NCBI GenBank assembly: GCA_034440615.1
Contig: JAOTOM010005128.1
Coordinates: forward strand, 637,001-701,000
DNA: 64,000 nucleotides
Source: Ashinkailepas kermadecensis
Taxonomy: Eukaryota; Arthropoda; Thecostraca; Neolepadidae
Direction of reading: 5' to 3'
Made by a program: the position numbers and the translations under genes. Shown here in pieces: positions 25,201 through 36,189 of the stretch. Position 1 is the first letter of the stretch. The number at the start of each line of letters is the position of its first letter. The notes beneath the pieces were generated by a model that did no database searches, was not told the DNA's origin, and saw only the letters and a list, made by a program, of their open reading frames with translations.

Positions 25201-25903
25201 GTGAGTTGCTGCGGTTCAGTTCAATCAATGAAAACAAATGGCTGCAGGGAAAGCCAGTGAAGACCAGCATGTCCAATTTGCTCGATTTCGTGATGCGAAT
25301 GGAAGATATGAACCACTTTTTTCCGGTTTTCGCAACTACTGTACACAATCACCGAGTTCTTCAGTCAAAATCTGGTCTTTTAAGCACGCTTAAGTCTGGT
25401 TATTCTTGCCGATCCTTTTTCGCTGGTCGACATTCCCATTAGTAAATTTTAAGCGTTCTTCGTTTATTATGGTGCTAACTACGAGCCGCGGATAATAGGT
25501 ATCAGTATTAATTATCATCGCGCTGTTTGTTTGGCCCCTGGACGGATACTGTTCGTGACCTTCCTCTGTGAGAGTTTGTCAGAGACTACCCATTCATTCA
25601 ATCTCGGTTGTTTATTGAATCCCTCTGTAGACGTATCTTTGTCCTCATCTGGACAGAAAATGTCATTTACAGTCGGCGTGCCTTGACATTTTTATGCCAG
25701 AGGACTTTATATTATCTCCAGCAGGTAGCTGGCATCACACTGGAGTCGCCAGTGACGTACTGGCCATACCTATACCTACCTATGCCTGTTCAGATGACAT
25801 AGACCACGTCAGTTTTAGATGCAGCCAGTTTTCGGTATGCGCTCGGTACTGTTGTGATCGCTGGCTGTGGTATGGAGGATGTGACCTCTCCCGGGTCCGG
25901 CAG

Positions 25904-26077
25904 ATTCTCTACTTCACGACAGACACTCACCTGGATCCAAGACACGTTCTTCACGGCCCTCCTCAGCGGCCGCATCTCCAGCATGCGGGACGAGGCCGGT
26001 CACATCTTCATCGACCGTGACCCCAAGCTGTTCCGGGTCATACTCAACTACCTGCGAACCCGTGACATTGATCTGAG
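25904..26077 (+). CDS. KCTD3/SHKBP1-like, BTB domain exon
   Basis: The acceptor GGTCCGGCAG ends 25903 and the donor GTATGC starts at 26078. The A completes Arg, then [47 protein letters not shown] and DIDL follow. These are the conserved BTB/T1 motifs of the KCTD3/SHKBP1 subfamily. Length is 174 bp, entering and leaving in phase 2. The last bases of the exon with its donor are the founder of the array at 26062-26412. Confidence 0.96.
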
Positions 26078-26412
26078 GTATGCTGGTGACGATGACTAGT
26101 CAGTGAACATTGATGTGAGGTATGCTGGTGACGGTGAATAGTCCGTGACATTGATCTGAAGTATGCTGGTGACGGTGAATCGTCCGTGACATTGATCTGA
26201 GGTATGCTGGTGACCGCGAATCGTCCGTGACATTGATTTGAGGTATGCTGATGACGGTGACATTGATCTGAGGTATGCTGGTGATGGTGAATAATCCGTG
26301 ACATTGACTTGAGGTATACTGGTGATGACAAATAGTCAGTGACATTGATCTGAGGTATGCTGGTGATGGTGAATGGTTCGTTACATTGATCTGAGGTATG
26401 CTGGCGACGATG
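26062..26412 (+). repeat. 41-bp array of exon 2 donor copies
   Basis: Nine copies of the exon-2 end plus donor (GTGACATTGATCTGAG, then GTATGCTGGTGAC) lie at mostly 41-bp spacing. Donor GT positions are 26078, 26120, 26161, 26202, 26243, 26273, 26314, 26354 and 26395. All retain GTAT and eight retain GTATGC. Stop codons (TAG in GACTAGTC and GAATAGTC) follow the first two donors, so use of distal donors would truncate the protein. Confidence 0.95.
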
Positions 26413-26422
26413 AATTGTGAAC

Positions 26423-26635
26423 TGCGGGGTTGTGGCTGGGCGGTCGGCGAATGTCGCCTGGTGCCAGTTGGTGTCGTACTCCTACAGTCAGTGTAAACTA
26501 CGCCGGGCCACCGCCAATATGCCACAACTCGGGGTTGTGGCTGGGCGGTCGGCGAACGTCGCCTGGTGCCAGTTGGTGTCGTACTCCTACAGTCAGTGTA
26601 AACTACGCCGGGCCACCGCCAATATGTTCCCGACG
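26423..26635. repeat. Tandem duplication of about 105 bp
   Basis: Two near-identical copies share GGGGTTGTGGCTGGGCGGTC and the phrase CTACAGTCAGTGTAAACTAC. They directly follow the donor array in intron 2. Confidence 0.9.
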
Positions 26636-28480
26636 ACCCAAGGCCGATGTAGCTTCTGTCAAATTCGTGTCAATCGCTTTGGTAATGAGTACGATGTAAT
26701 GATGCCACGAATACTGCCGTCCAAAATCGAAGCCCATTACTCTGATGTTTTGGCCATTTTCGTGCTGCTTTCAACATAGCATTGTGACTGTCTTCTCAAG
26801 CTGCATGTGAAGCGAATTTTTTTTAGAAATGCAAAAATGCAACTTTTATCATGCAAATACCGATTTCAACATCATTATGCTGATGAAGAGCTGATCAACT
26901 ACGCAGTTAATAGGGGGCGGAGAGGATCACAGGAGTTGTTTACCAAAACGATTATGTCCGATGCCAAGTGGACCACCTACAACCTGATACCTTCGACGTG
27001 GGCGATCGACCAGCTTCCCTCACGTATGCCAGCTCGAAACCTCGATCAAGACCGGATTGACTAGATCTGTGCCAAATTGTTTCCGCGCCTGTACCAGCAC
27101 AGGCGCCCTTTTTGGTACAACCGGCGGTCGAAAAACAGCGAGCAGACTCCAAGAAAAAGAAAGAGACGGGACCCAGCGGGGAGATGAAGAAACGGCGCAT
27201 GCTGTAGTCGGGCGCGTGGCATGTATGTTTTTAAGTAGATACATATGTAATTCTTAAGTATTGTGTCGACCTAGTCATGTGGTGTATCCACAGTTCTGAA
27301 CGGCGTCTGTTCCTCATTATCCATTTGATTACACGCGATAAGTAAACTTAATTCACTAGATATTGATTAGGCCGGTATTAGTAGAAGTAATTAGGCCGGT
27401 ATTTATACCATGTGTAAGATCGAATTTGCAGGGATATGAAATCGGCCATAACTCGGCAAATACTAAACCCGAAAACATGCGCATGCAGTATCAGCTGGTA
27501 TTTGTGTAATGTTGATGGAAATTCGATATTGTTTATTTCTACCATGATTCAGTGATAATCGACATAGTGATAATATGTATGGTGAAGTTAGAAATAGTCT
27601 GCGCCAGCATATTTGTATATATATATATACGTTTCCTGTTCGCTTATAGCAAGTACAAGGACGATATGTTATTTTCCGTCAACCGTATCAAATCGCATTC
27701 TGACGAGGACTACGCTCCCTCCGAAACTGTATATAACCGTATGCGAGAGTGGAATCGCGCGATCTACTCGGAAGAGGGTGCAAATACTGAACACCTCAGC
27801 TAGCAAGGCTCGGAGTCGGCAAAAACAACAGCACCACACAACCAGCAACTACGAACCCGCCGAGGAAGGACAATCACTGTAAGATGTCACCCTCACAGAA
27901 CCCGAAACCAATATAGCACCTTTAGGAACAATTTTGATGCACCATTACTAATGAAAGGTGTTGAAAAACATTCCATAATAACTTATGTTGTTATGGAATC
28001 AAGATTTAACTTTGCAAAACGCATTGCATCCCAACCTAATGAGCTGACAAGGCCCACTAGTTCCGGATACAATGGCTACTACATATTTTCAACGTATTGC
28101 GTTTTGACAGCTATCAGAGAACATAGTTGGTTTTATCTTTGCATTGTGGTAAACAAAAATATTCTGAGACTGAAAGTCAAAATCTCTTTCAAAATAACTT
28201 AAAGTTTTGAGCTGCCAGGACTAAAAATGGATCGAAAACTCCTTGCATTGTTACGGTTACAATGCTGTATCATATTCACGTATTGATCGATACACTGTAA
28301 TGCATTTTTTTTTAAACGCTCTTCCGAGCATCCTTGATTTTTTTAACGCGACATGAAGTGTTTTGACTGGACTGCAAAACTGAAGTACCACGAACCAATA
28401 GTTTAGTCGTGTTCGAACCAATAGTTTAGTCATGTTCCAGCTTGTACTATGTGCACGGAACTGTCCGTGTTATCGATATC
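26636..28480. other. KCTD3 intron 2, no recognised gene
   Basis: The frame at 26807-27064 and its continuation in another frame to about 27200 (ending in a basic KRKRD-like tail) might be decayed coding DNA, but no family is recognisable. The rest is AT-rich with nothing to report. Confidence 0.35.
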
Positions 28481-28499
28481 TGACTATCCCCGGCTCCCT

Positions 28500-29592
28500 C
28501 AGTCCCCTGGATCTGACTGTATCCGGTCTCCATCAGCCTTCCGAATCTGACTATCCCCGTCCCCGTCAGCCCTGTGGATCTGACTGTCGCCGTCTCCGTC
28601 AGCCCTGTGGATCTGACTATCCCCGTCCCCGTCAGCCCTGTGGATCTGACTATCCCCGTCCCCGTCAGCCCTGTGGATCTGACTATCCCCGTCTCCGTCA
28701 GCCCTGTGGGTCTGACTGTCGCCGTCTCCGTCAGCCCTGTGGATCTGACTATCCCCGTCTCCGTCAGCCCTGTGGGTCTGACTATCCCCGTCTCCGTCAG
28801 CCCTGTGGATCTGACTATCCCCGTCTCCGTCAGCCCTGTGGGTCTGACTATCCCCGTCTCAGTCAGCCCTGTGGGTCTGACTATCCCCGTCCCCGTCAGC
28901 CCTGTGGGTCTGACTATCCCCGTCTTCGTCAGCCCTGTGGGTCTGACTATCCCCGTCTCCGTCAGCCCTGTGGATCTGACTGTCGCCGTCTCCGCTAGCC
29001 CTGTGGATCTGACTATCCCCGTCCCCGTCAGCCCTGTGGGTCTGACTATCCCCGTCCCCGTCAGCCCTGTGGGTCTGACTATCCCCGTCTCCGTCAGCCC
29101 TGTGGATCTGACTATCCCCGTCTCCGTCAGCCCTGTGGGTCTGACTATCCCCGTCTCCGTCAGCCCTGTGGATCTGAATGTCGCCGTCTCCATCAGCCCT
29201 GTGGATCTGACTATCCCCGTCTCCGTCAGCCCTGTGGATCTGACTGTCGCCGTCCCCGTCAGCCCTGTGGATCTGACTGTCGCCGTCTCCGTCAGCCCTG
29301 TGGATCTGATTGTCGCCGTCTCCGTCAGCCCTGTGGGTCTGACTATCCCCATCTCTGTCAGCCCTGTGGGTCTGACTATCCCCGTCTCCGTCAGCCATGT
29401 GGATCTGACTATCCCCGTCTCCGTCAGCCCTGTGGATCTGACTGTCGCCGTCTCCGTCAGCCCTGTGGATCTGACTGTCGCCGTCTCCGTCAGCCCTGTG
29501 GATCTGCATGTCGCTGTCTCCGTCAGCCTTGTGGATCTGATTGTCGCCGTTTCCGTCAGCCCTGTGGATCTGACTGTCGCCATGTCCGGCAG
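28500..29592 (+). repeat. 33-bp array of exon 3 acceptor copies
   Basis: About 31 units of 33 bp have the form CCGTCTCCGTCAG then CCCTGTGGATCTGAC. The exon 3 junction reads CCATGTCCGGCAG then CGGCCTGGATCTGGA, clearly the same sequence. Because 33 is a multiple of three, every CAG in the array enters exon 3 in the same phase, and the plus frame 28574-29592 has no stop. Each unit would encode 11 residues of the type [11 protein letters not shown]. Variants alternate between GACTATCCCC and GACTGTCGCC. Confidence 0.95.
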
Positions 29593-29732
29593 CGGCCTGG
29601 ATCTGGACGCGCTGCGGCACGAGGCCGAGTTTTACGGTCTTCAGCCGCTGGTGGGTCGGCTGGTGCTGTGCCAGGACCTGACGGCGCCCACGTGCGGCAG
29701 CGTGCTCTTCCACGGTCTCCTGCCGCCAGCAG
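29593..29732 (+). CDS. KCTD3/SHKBP1-like, exon 3
   Basis: The acceptor TGTCCGGCAG ends 29592; the donor is CAG then GTCGGT at 29733. The exon reads [20 protein letters not shown], then [31 protein letters not shown] and CGSVLFHG are subfamily hallmarks closing the BTB region. It enters in phase 2 and leaves in phase 1. A weaker donor four bases downstream (29737) would change the exit phase to 2 and would suit the alternative start of exon 4. Confidence 0.94.
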
Positions 29733-30636
29733 GTCGGTCGGCGTCAGCGATCGTCCTCAGCCGTTTGCTGCCCCCTCCTCCCTCCCCCTCACCAGCCCTG
29801 CACGTCTCACATTGTAATGGCCTGTGGCGGCCAGCTCTGAGAATCGCACAGCCAGACCATGTCGTCCGTCGGTTGTGTAATTACCGCACGGAGTGGGCTT
29901 GTTAGTCAACTGGGTAGTTTGTTTCTTCTTGTTCTCTTCGGACGTTGACTGTTGACGTTTCGACCGCTGCAGGCACCACGCCGAACCGGTGTCGCTCGTA
30001 TCCACATGTATTTATCAGTTCATATTTAACCCGGATATGGTTGTACGCGGATTCAGGTGGTCTTCTGTTTCTGCTGCGCTTTCACGCTGGGTGGATTATG
30101 TTGCTTTATTTCAGCTCATCTCCTCTTCTTCATTTAATTATCAGTCAGATGTATTCTCTTTTTGGTTGACGCAGGCGTCGACAGAATTATAACCTGTGGA
30201 GGCCTCTTCCACCCCTCCACGTATTTTCCGCATTGATCTCGATGTGATTATGCATATGAGATATGCCTGACATGAGGCGATACATGATCGACGGCAGGTG
30301 GTGTGCCCTGTGGCCCCAACAACAGCCAGTCGGCGTGCTACCAGGATTACTGTGCGCTGAGTGTGACCCCTGTCGGGCAGCGCCTCCGCCGCCACCGCAC
30401 CAGCAGGAGGTGCCCGAAGCTGCGGCACGGGCGGCCGAGGTACGGCCCGGCACAATCATGAGAGTTCCCGACACACCCCGAGGTCACTCCCGACAGTCTT
30501 CTGCCGACCTCAGGTCAGCCATCTGGCCACGTGGTCAGTGGTGCCAGATGTCGACCTCGGATCGGACTGTAGGTCACGGGGTCTGTGCCGGTCTTAGATC
30601 AGTGTATGGATCACGTGGTATGTATCGTTGAGATTT

Positions 30637-30697
30637 GGGCGCAAAATGACCTTTGCAGTCGACGCGCCCCTAAACACCAATTCATCATCATCATATG
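30637..30697 (+). mobile_element. 61-bp hairpin-tail mini-retroposon
   Basis: It opens GGGCGCAAAATGACC, closes the stem with GTCGACGCGCCC and ends in a CATCATCATCAT-type tail. A 10-bp duplication GTTGAGATTT flanks it (30627-30636 and 30698-30707). The whole insertion is only the hairpin plus tail. Confidence 0.88.
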
Positions 30698-30769
30698 GTT
30701 GAGATTTTCACTTCTGGTCAGGTGAGATCTGCCACAGTTGTCTCTGTCATCTCTCTCCCGTGTGCGGAC

Positions 30770-32033
30770 AGATGTTTGTTCGCGGCCGGTGTGTGACCGT
30801 CCCCTCTGTGGCAGGTGTGTAGCCGGTGTGTGACCGTCCCCTCTGCGGCAGATGTGTAGCCGGTGTGTGACCGTCCCCTCTGCGGCAGGTGTGTAGCCGG
30901 TGTGTGACCGTCCCCTCTGTGGCAGGTGTGTAGCCGGTGTGTGACCGTCCCCTCTGCGGCAGATGTGTGGTAGGTGTGTGACCGTCCCCTCTGTGGCAGG
31001 TGTGTAGCCGGTGTGTGACCGTCCCCTCTGTGGCAGGTGTGTAGCCGGTGTGTGACCGTCCCCTCTGTGGCAGGTGTGTAGCCGGTGTGTGACCGTCCCC
31101 TCTGCGGCAGATGTGTGGTAGGTGTGTGACCGTCCCCTCTGTGGCAGGTGTGTAGCCGGTGTGTGACCGTCCCCTCTGTGGCAGGTGTGTAGCCGGTGTG
31201 TGACCGTCCCCTCTGCGGCAGGTGTGTAGCCGGTGTGTGACCGTCCCCTCTGTGGCAGGTGTGTAGCCGGTGTGTGACCGTCCCCTCTGTGGCAGGTGTG
31301 TAGCCGGTGTGTGACCGTCCCCTCTGCGGCAGATGTGTGGTAGGTGTGTGACCGTCCCCTCTGTGGGAGGTGTGTAGCCGGTGTGTGACCGTCCCCTCTG
31401 CGGCAGGTGTGTAGCCGGTGTGACCGTCCCCTCTGCGGCAGATGTGTGGTAGGTGTGTGACCGTCCCCTCTGTGGCAGGTGTGTAGCCGGTGTGTGACCG
31501 TCCCCTCTGCGGCAGGTGTGTAGCCGGTGTGTGACCGTCCCCTCTGTGGCAGGTGTGTAGCCGGTGTGTGACCGTCCCCTCTGCGGCAGGTGTGTAGCCG
31601 GTGTGTGACCGTCCCCTCTGTGGCAGGTGTGTAGCCGGTGTGTGACCGTCCCCTCTGTGGCAGGTGTGTAGCCGGTGTGTGACCGTCCCCTCTGCGGCAG
31701 ATGTGTGGTAGGTGTGTGACCGTCCCCTCTGTGGGAGGTGTGTAGCCGGTGTGTGACCGTCCCCTCTGCGGCAGGTGTGTAGCCGGTGTGTGACCGTCCC
31801 CTCTGCGGCAGATGTGTGGTAGGTGTGTGACCGTCCCCTCTGTGGCAGGTGTGTAGCCGGTGTGTGACCGTCCCCTCTGCGGCAGGTGTGTAGCCGGTGT
31901 GTGACCGTCCCCTCTGTGGCAGATGTGTGGTAGGTGTGTGACCGTCCCCTCTGTGGCAGATGTGTGGTAGGTGTGTGACCGTCCCCTCTGTGGCAGGTGT
32001 GTAGCCGGTGTGTGACCGTCCCCTCTGCGGCAG
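30770..32033 (+). repeat. 37-bp array of exon 4 acceptor copies
   Basis: About 34 units of 37 bp read CCGTCCCCTCTGTGGCAG then GTGTGTAGCCGGTGTGTGACC. The end of the array reads CCGTCCCCTCTGCGGCAG then GTTTATGGCCGGTGTGGCGCC as it enters exon 4, so the array is built from this pyrimidine-rich acceptor and the first bases after it. Every unit keeps a CAG after a pyrimidine tract. Long minus-strand frames through it are not genes. Confidence 0.95.
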
Positions 32034-32068
32034 GTTTATGGCCGGTGTGGCGCCTCGGCCGACGGCAG

Positions 32069-32273
32069 CCCTGGCGCGGCCGGGACACTCGCGCGGCGGC
32101 TCGCTCGACCTGCGACACTCGCGCAGCTCGTCGGCTGACCTCAGTCGGCTGCTGCGCGGTGAGCTGGGGCCGCTGCTGGCGCCGCTGCTGGCGCCGCCTG
32201 CTGGCGTCCGACTCATCCGAGGGCACCACAACTGGCTGGTGGCCGCCTACGCCCACCACGTCTCCTGCTACAG
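32069..32273 (+). CDS. KCTD3/SHKBP1-like, exon 4
   Basis: The exon encodes a Ser/Arg-rich, Leu-rich linker, then VRLIRGHHNWLVAAYAHHVS-CYR, the conserved RxxxGHHNW...AYAHxxxCYR motif that opens the WD-like region. The donor is GTGTGT at 32274 and the exit phase is 2. The start is chosen at the AG ending 32068 because it matches the phase-1 exit of exon 3. The stronger pyrimidine-tract acceptor ending 32033 would add 35 bases (reading FMAGVAPRPTAA) but needs the weaker exon 3 donor at 29737. Both pairs keep the frame. Confidence 0.88.
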
Positions 32274-32410
32274 GTGTGTCACCACACCTGCTACAGTTGC
32301 CACTCCACGTTTGATACAGGTGCCCAATTCAACTGTTGAAGGAACCGCATAATGCTATTCATAAAAGCCTGGTTGCAAATAAGTCTGGAGCACATCGTGT
32401 TGGCAGCAAA

Positions 32411-32464
32411 TTGGGCGCCAAATGACCCTGTAGTCGGCGCGCCCTTAAACCCAAGTAATCAAAA
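32411..32464 (+). mobile_element. Hairpin-tail mini-retroposon
   Basis: Begins TTGGGCGCCAAATGACC, closes with GTCGGCGCGCCC and ends CCCAAGTAATCAAAA. The flanks TTGGCAGCAAA (32400-32410) and TTGGCAGCGAA (32465-32475) form an 11-bp duplication with one mismatch. Confidence 0.85.
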
Positions 32465-32849
32465 TTGGCAGCGAATGTATTGCTCTGCTTCCGTTGATGG
32501 CGATGCATTTAATTTCCAGGTGCTCTTGTCAGTCGTTACTTCATTGTTCATTCTGAGAGTTTGATTTGTTCGGCGGCAATCCTGGATGTCTGCTATCCTC
32601 TGCCTGGCATAGCTCCTTTTTCGCCGGGTCTACCAGTGCACTGTTCTACCTACCTCCTTGCTCATGGTTATTGCCACGGTGGAGAACCCGGGAACGCCCC
32701 CTCCTGCACTGTAAAATTGAGTATTGCGCATATGGCGTTGTATGAAGAAAAAAATCGACCCAAGCCCTCTCGTCCCTCCCCAGAAAAATATGTGATGACC
32801 CCCATGTCCTCATTGCTACCTTGTTCCCTATCTACCCCCCCCCATGGCA

Positions 32850-33420
32850 TTATGTGGCATGTGTGTTCTCTTTGTTCTTCCTCTCTTCTCTGACCTGTTT
32901 GCTCTCTGACCTGCTTCATCTGCTCCATCTGTGTTGCCTCTGTTCTGTCTGTCTCATATCTGTCCGTCCGTCTCCCCCTGTCCCATCTGTCTGTTTGTCT
33001 CATATATGTCCTGTCTGTCTTCCCTGTTCCATATGCCCCCTATGTGTTCCGCCCATCCTTTAATCCACACATGACCATCATCTGCCATCTGTGCTCTCTG
33101 AGTCTCATCTTTCTCGTTTATTTTCCATTTGTGTTCTTTGTGCCACCCGTTTTCTGCCTGTGCCACCTGCCCTATCTGTGTCCCATTTGTGTTCTGTCTG
33201 TCCCATTTATCTCCCTTGTCCCATATCTTCCTGCATTTTCCCCCTTCGTATCGTCGTCTCTGGATTCATGCATTACCTCGCCATTCCGTGTGTTTCCTCC
33301 ATTTTCCACCCATTTCATCTTTCCCATCCATCTCTTGTCTGTCCCATAGACCCCCTCCCGCCTCCTCCCACTATTCGTTCATCCCATCTGTCTCTGCTCC
33401 GTTTCACGTACCTGATTTGT
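32850..33420. repeat. Pyrimidine-rich degenerate CTGTCTGTCCCAT tract
   Basis: For over 500 bases the plus strand is strongly T/C biased, with loosely repeated motifs such as CTGTCTGTCCCATCT and TCTGCCTGTGCCACC. No period is fixed. It lies in intron 4, on the strand that would give a pyrimidine-rich transcript. Confidence 0.7.
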
Positions 33421-33523
33421 TATACTTATCACCTGACCATCTCGCGTTATGTCGCCTGTGTGGCTGTTATACCTAATACCCAAGATATACCCAAGATAAC
33501 TAGAAACAACTAGAGGTTTCACC

Positions 33524-33578
33524 ATGGGCGCAAAATGACCAATGCAGTCGACGCGTCCTAAAGCACAAATCCACCACC
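33524..33578 (+). mobile_element. 55-bp hairpin-tail mini-retroposon, perfect 15-bp TSD
   Basis: Begins ATGGGCGCAAAATGACC, closes with GTCGACGCGTCC and ends ACAAATCCACCACC. The flanks ACTAGAGGTTTCACC at 33509-33523 and 33579-33593 are identical over 15 bp, so this is a clean insertion with unambiguous borders. Confidence 0.93.
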
Positions 33579-33689
33579 ACTAGAGGTTTCACCTGTTCTG
33601 CTTATCCTCTCACGAATAAATCCTTACCCCGTGTCACTAAAACACTGCTGTCACCCCCTTCGCTTCAGGGAGGGTCTATAATGCCCACT

Positions 33690-34690
33690 TTTTACCAGAT
33701 GGACGATCTCAGTAATTAAGAAGTGGATGTCGATGAAAGGTGCAGTAATAGATGTATTTTAATTAATGTAGTGGTTTTGACCTACAACTGTCATGAATAT
33801 TTTCCTTCAAATGTCTTTAAATTGCCCCCAAATGGCGTTGAAACGCTGTAATCACAACAATAGAAAGTGCCCGATGGACGATCTCAGTAACTACTACACC
33901 GATTTTCATGAAAATGGCTCTAAAATAAACTTCGACATCGATTTTGTGACCATTTGAGTCATTTCCATCCGATATAAATATGTAGAAAGCCACGAAATGA
34001 GGGATTGAAATTCGTGATTTGCCCGATGGACGATCTACGAAAGTAATTTACAGAATTGCGCCAAACACACACTGATCAATGTCTTTTCACCGTATTAGAT
34101 CAGTTGAGGTAGTTAAGAGAAAAAAACATGAAATGTAGAAGTCCATCGCATCACAATTCAATTAGATATGGGTTACATCACAATTCAATTAGAGATGGGT
34201 GATATATTTGTAGGATGACTGAGTTTGTTTCACGGTTGTACTGACTTCCGTGTTAAGAGTCTATTTCATATTTCGTATGTTAATTATCCTCTTAACTGCC
34301 TCAACTGATCTAATACGGTGAAAAGACATTGATCACTGTGTGTTTGGCGCAATTCTGTAACTTACTTTCGTAGATCGTCCATCGGGAAAGTCTCGAATTT
34401 CAATCCTTCATTTCGTGGCTTTCTACCTATTTATATCTGATGGAAATGACTCAAACGGCCCAAAATCGATATCGAAGTATATTTTAGAGCCATTTTCATG
34501 AAAATCGGTGCAGTAGTTACTGAGATCGTCCATCAGGGGTTTCTATTGTTGTGATTACAGCGTTTCAACGCCACTTGGGGGAAATTTAAAGACATTTGAA
34601 AGAAAATATTAATGACGGATGTAGGTCAAAACCACTACATTAATTAAAATACATTTATTACTGCACTTTTCATCGACATCCACTTCGTAA
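33690..34690. mobile_element. Foldback element with ~430-bp arms
   Basis: The left arm (about 33695-34130) and right arm (about 34260-34690) are inverted copies. Examples are AATGGCGTTGAAACGCTGTAA against its complement near 34557-34578, and GATCAATGTCTTTTCACCGT against its complement near 34315. Arms are diverged by several percent and the ~130-bp centre holds a short direct duplication of CATCACAATTCAATTAGA. No protein is encoded. Confidence 0.88.
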
Positions 34691-35358
34691 TGGGAAACAT
34701 CGCGGAGTTTCTGCCACCAGATGGCAGTCCAGGCGAGTGTGACACGAAAGGCAACATATTGCGGCCCGCTAACGCTGGGAGAGTGTGTTGAAGGGTTGTT
34801 GATGCTGGTTTTTAATAGTTCGCGCTTAATATGTCAGAAACCATTTTATGGGATGGGTATTTGCTGCGTCCCTACATCCAGCGGAGCAGGTGGGGATGAG
34901 TTCCCGGTTATGGAATCCGAGAAAAGGCACGGATTATAAAAAAAAAATCAAAAGAAGTCTCCTTCAAACGGACTAAGCACTCCCGTGTAGGTATCCGTGT
35001 GCGGCACGTTTCGAAGAGTCTGATTGTATTGCTGAGATGTGGCGTGATGAGTATTTCTTAGACAAACATGAAATATGCTGATGTTTGCTTACCGATTGCC
35101 AACGATCTTCCTCATTTACTGTGTTTGAATGCCTTACGGTCGCAGCAGTGTCTGGGATGGCACTTGCTCCCCCTCCCCCGTGTTGGATGTGCCCTTCCAA
35201 TAATTTCAACTTCTAAAAGTGGACCTTAATGTAGTATGCATCCCCCCCACAGTCCATTTGGGCCTGGCCATTTCCTTCAAGTATTGTGTCCTAATATTTT
35301 TCAGAAACCTACACCTATGCTAGACAGCTACCAGGGGCATTGTTGTGCATGCCTTAAG
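34691..35358. other. Intron 4 sequence, no recognised feature
   Basis: Only short open frames, including one at 34721-34939 with no recognisable family. Nothing supported. Confidence 0.4.
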
Positions 35359-35750
35359 AGTGCATCTACCCCAGGGGCGGATATAGGAGAGTACTGGGGC
35401 ATGCCCCCAAAGAGTGCATCTACCCCAGGGGCGGATACAGGAGAGTACTGGGGCATGCCCCCATGGAAAGATGGCGTCCATCTGACCAGAATACCTGTCT
35501 GGGAAGGCTAGAGTGCAACGACCCCCTTGGTCAAATTTCAGCCGAAGACGCTCCTCTGAGAGGAAATGCGTCCTCTTGAGGGTAAACGGTGACATTTTCA
35601 GTACGGTCGAATGCATACATCCCTCCTCTCAACATACATTCAGGCAAGTGCGCACCTCCAGGGACTTTTGCAGCGGCGGCCCTCCGAGGAAATGTCCCCC
35701 CCCCCCGCCCAAGACGGGTGTCCCCATGGAAATTTCTGGGTCCGCCTCTG
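35359..35750. mobile_element. hAT-like fragment with a 59-bp internal duplication
   Basis: The left end CAGGGGCGGATATAGG and right end GGGTCCGCCTCTG are inverted copies of the CAGNGGCGGA terminus. The left 59 bases, including GAGTGCATCTACCCCAGG, are tandemly duplicated. No target duplication was found, so the limits are approximate. Confidence 0.5.
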
Positions 35751-36189
35751 ACCTGTCCGTGTGCGCAATGTTGAGCTCCCCAAGCCGAAACTAAGTCTGG
35801 AAAATTCCTACTACATGCACAGTGGTGGTAGCTTCAAATATAAAATTTGATAACTTGGTTGGGAAATTACACCCAGGCAGGAACAATTTTGTAAGTTGTT
35901 ATGCCTTGCTTCCGGACACCTAATATTCCTCTTCCACCTTTGCCCATGACAACAAAAAAGCAGATGGTAAGCCAAAAATATATGCTGCATACATGATGGA
36001 ATGGAATAAGAGATCAGCCAGTAAACGATATCATGCATAATGTACGAAACATCACACCAACCGCTGAGGACATCAGGTACACAATTCAGATCACATCACA
36101 CAATATACAGGTCTCATTTGCGGCGAATCTAAGAGGCAAGGGGCCACGCCCATCCATCATGCAAAGGGCGGTGGCATGACACATGGACA

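Noticed and set aside
28447..29583. 378-codon minus-strand frame and similar long frames at 28859-29713
   Set aside because: They are shadows of the 33-bp array; repeats whose length is a multiple of three and lack stops give long frames on both strands.
30718..32259. 513- and 494-codon minus-strand frames
   Set aside because: They run through the 37-bp array; the peptide cycles through three reading frames of the unit and does not continue into any recognisable domain.
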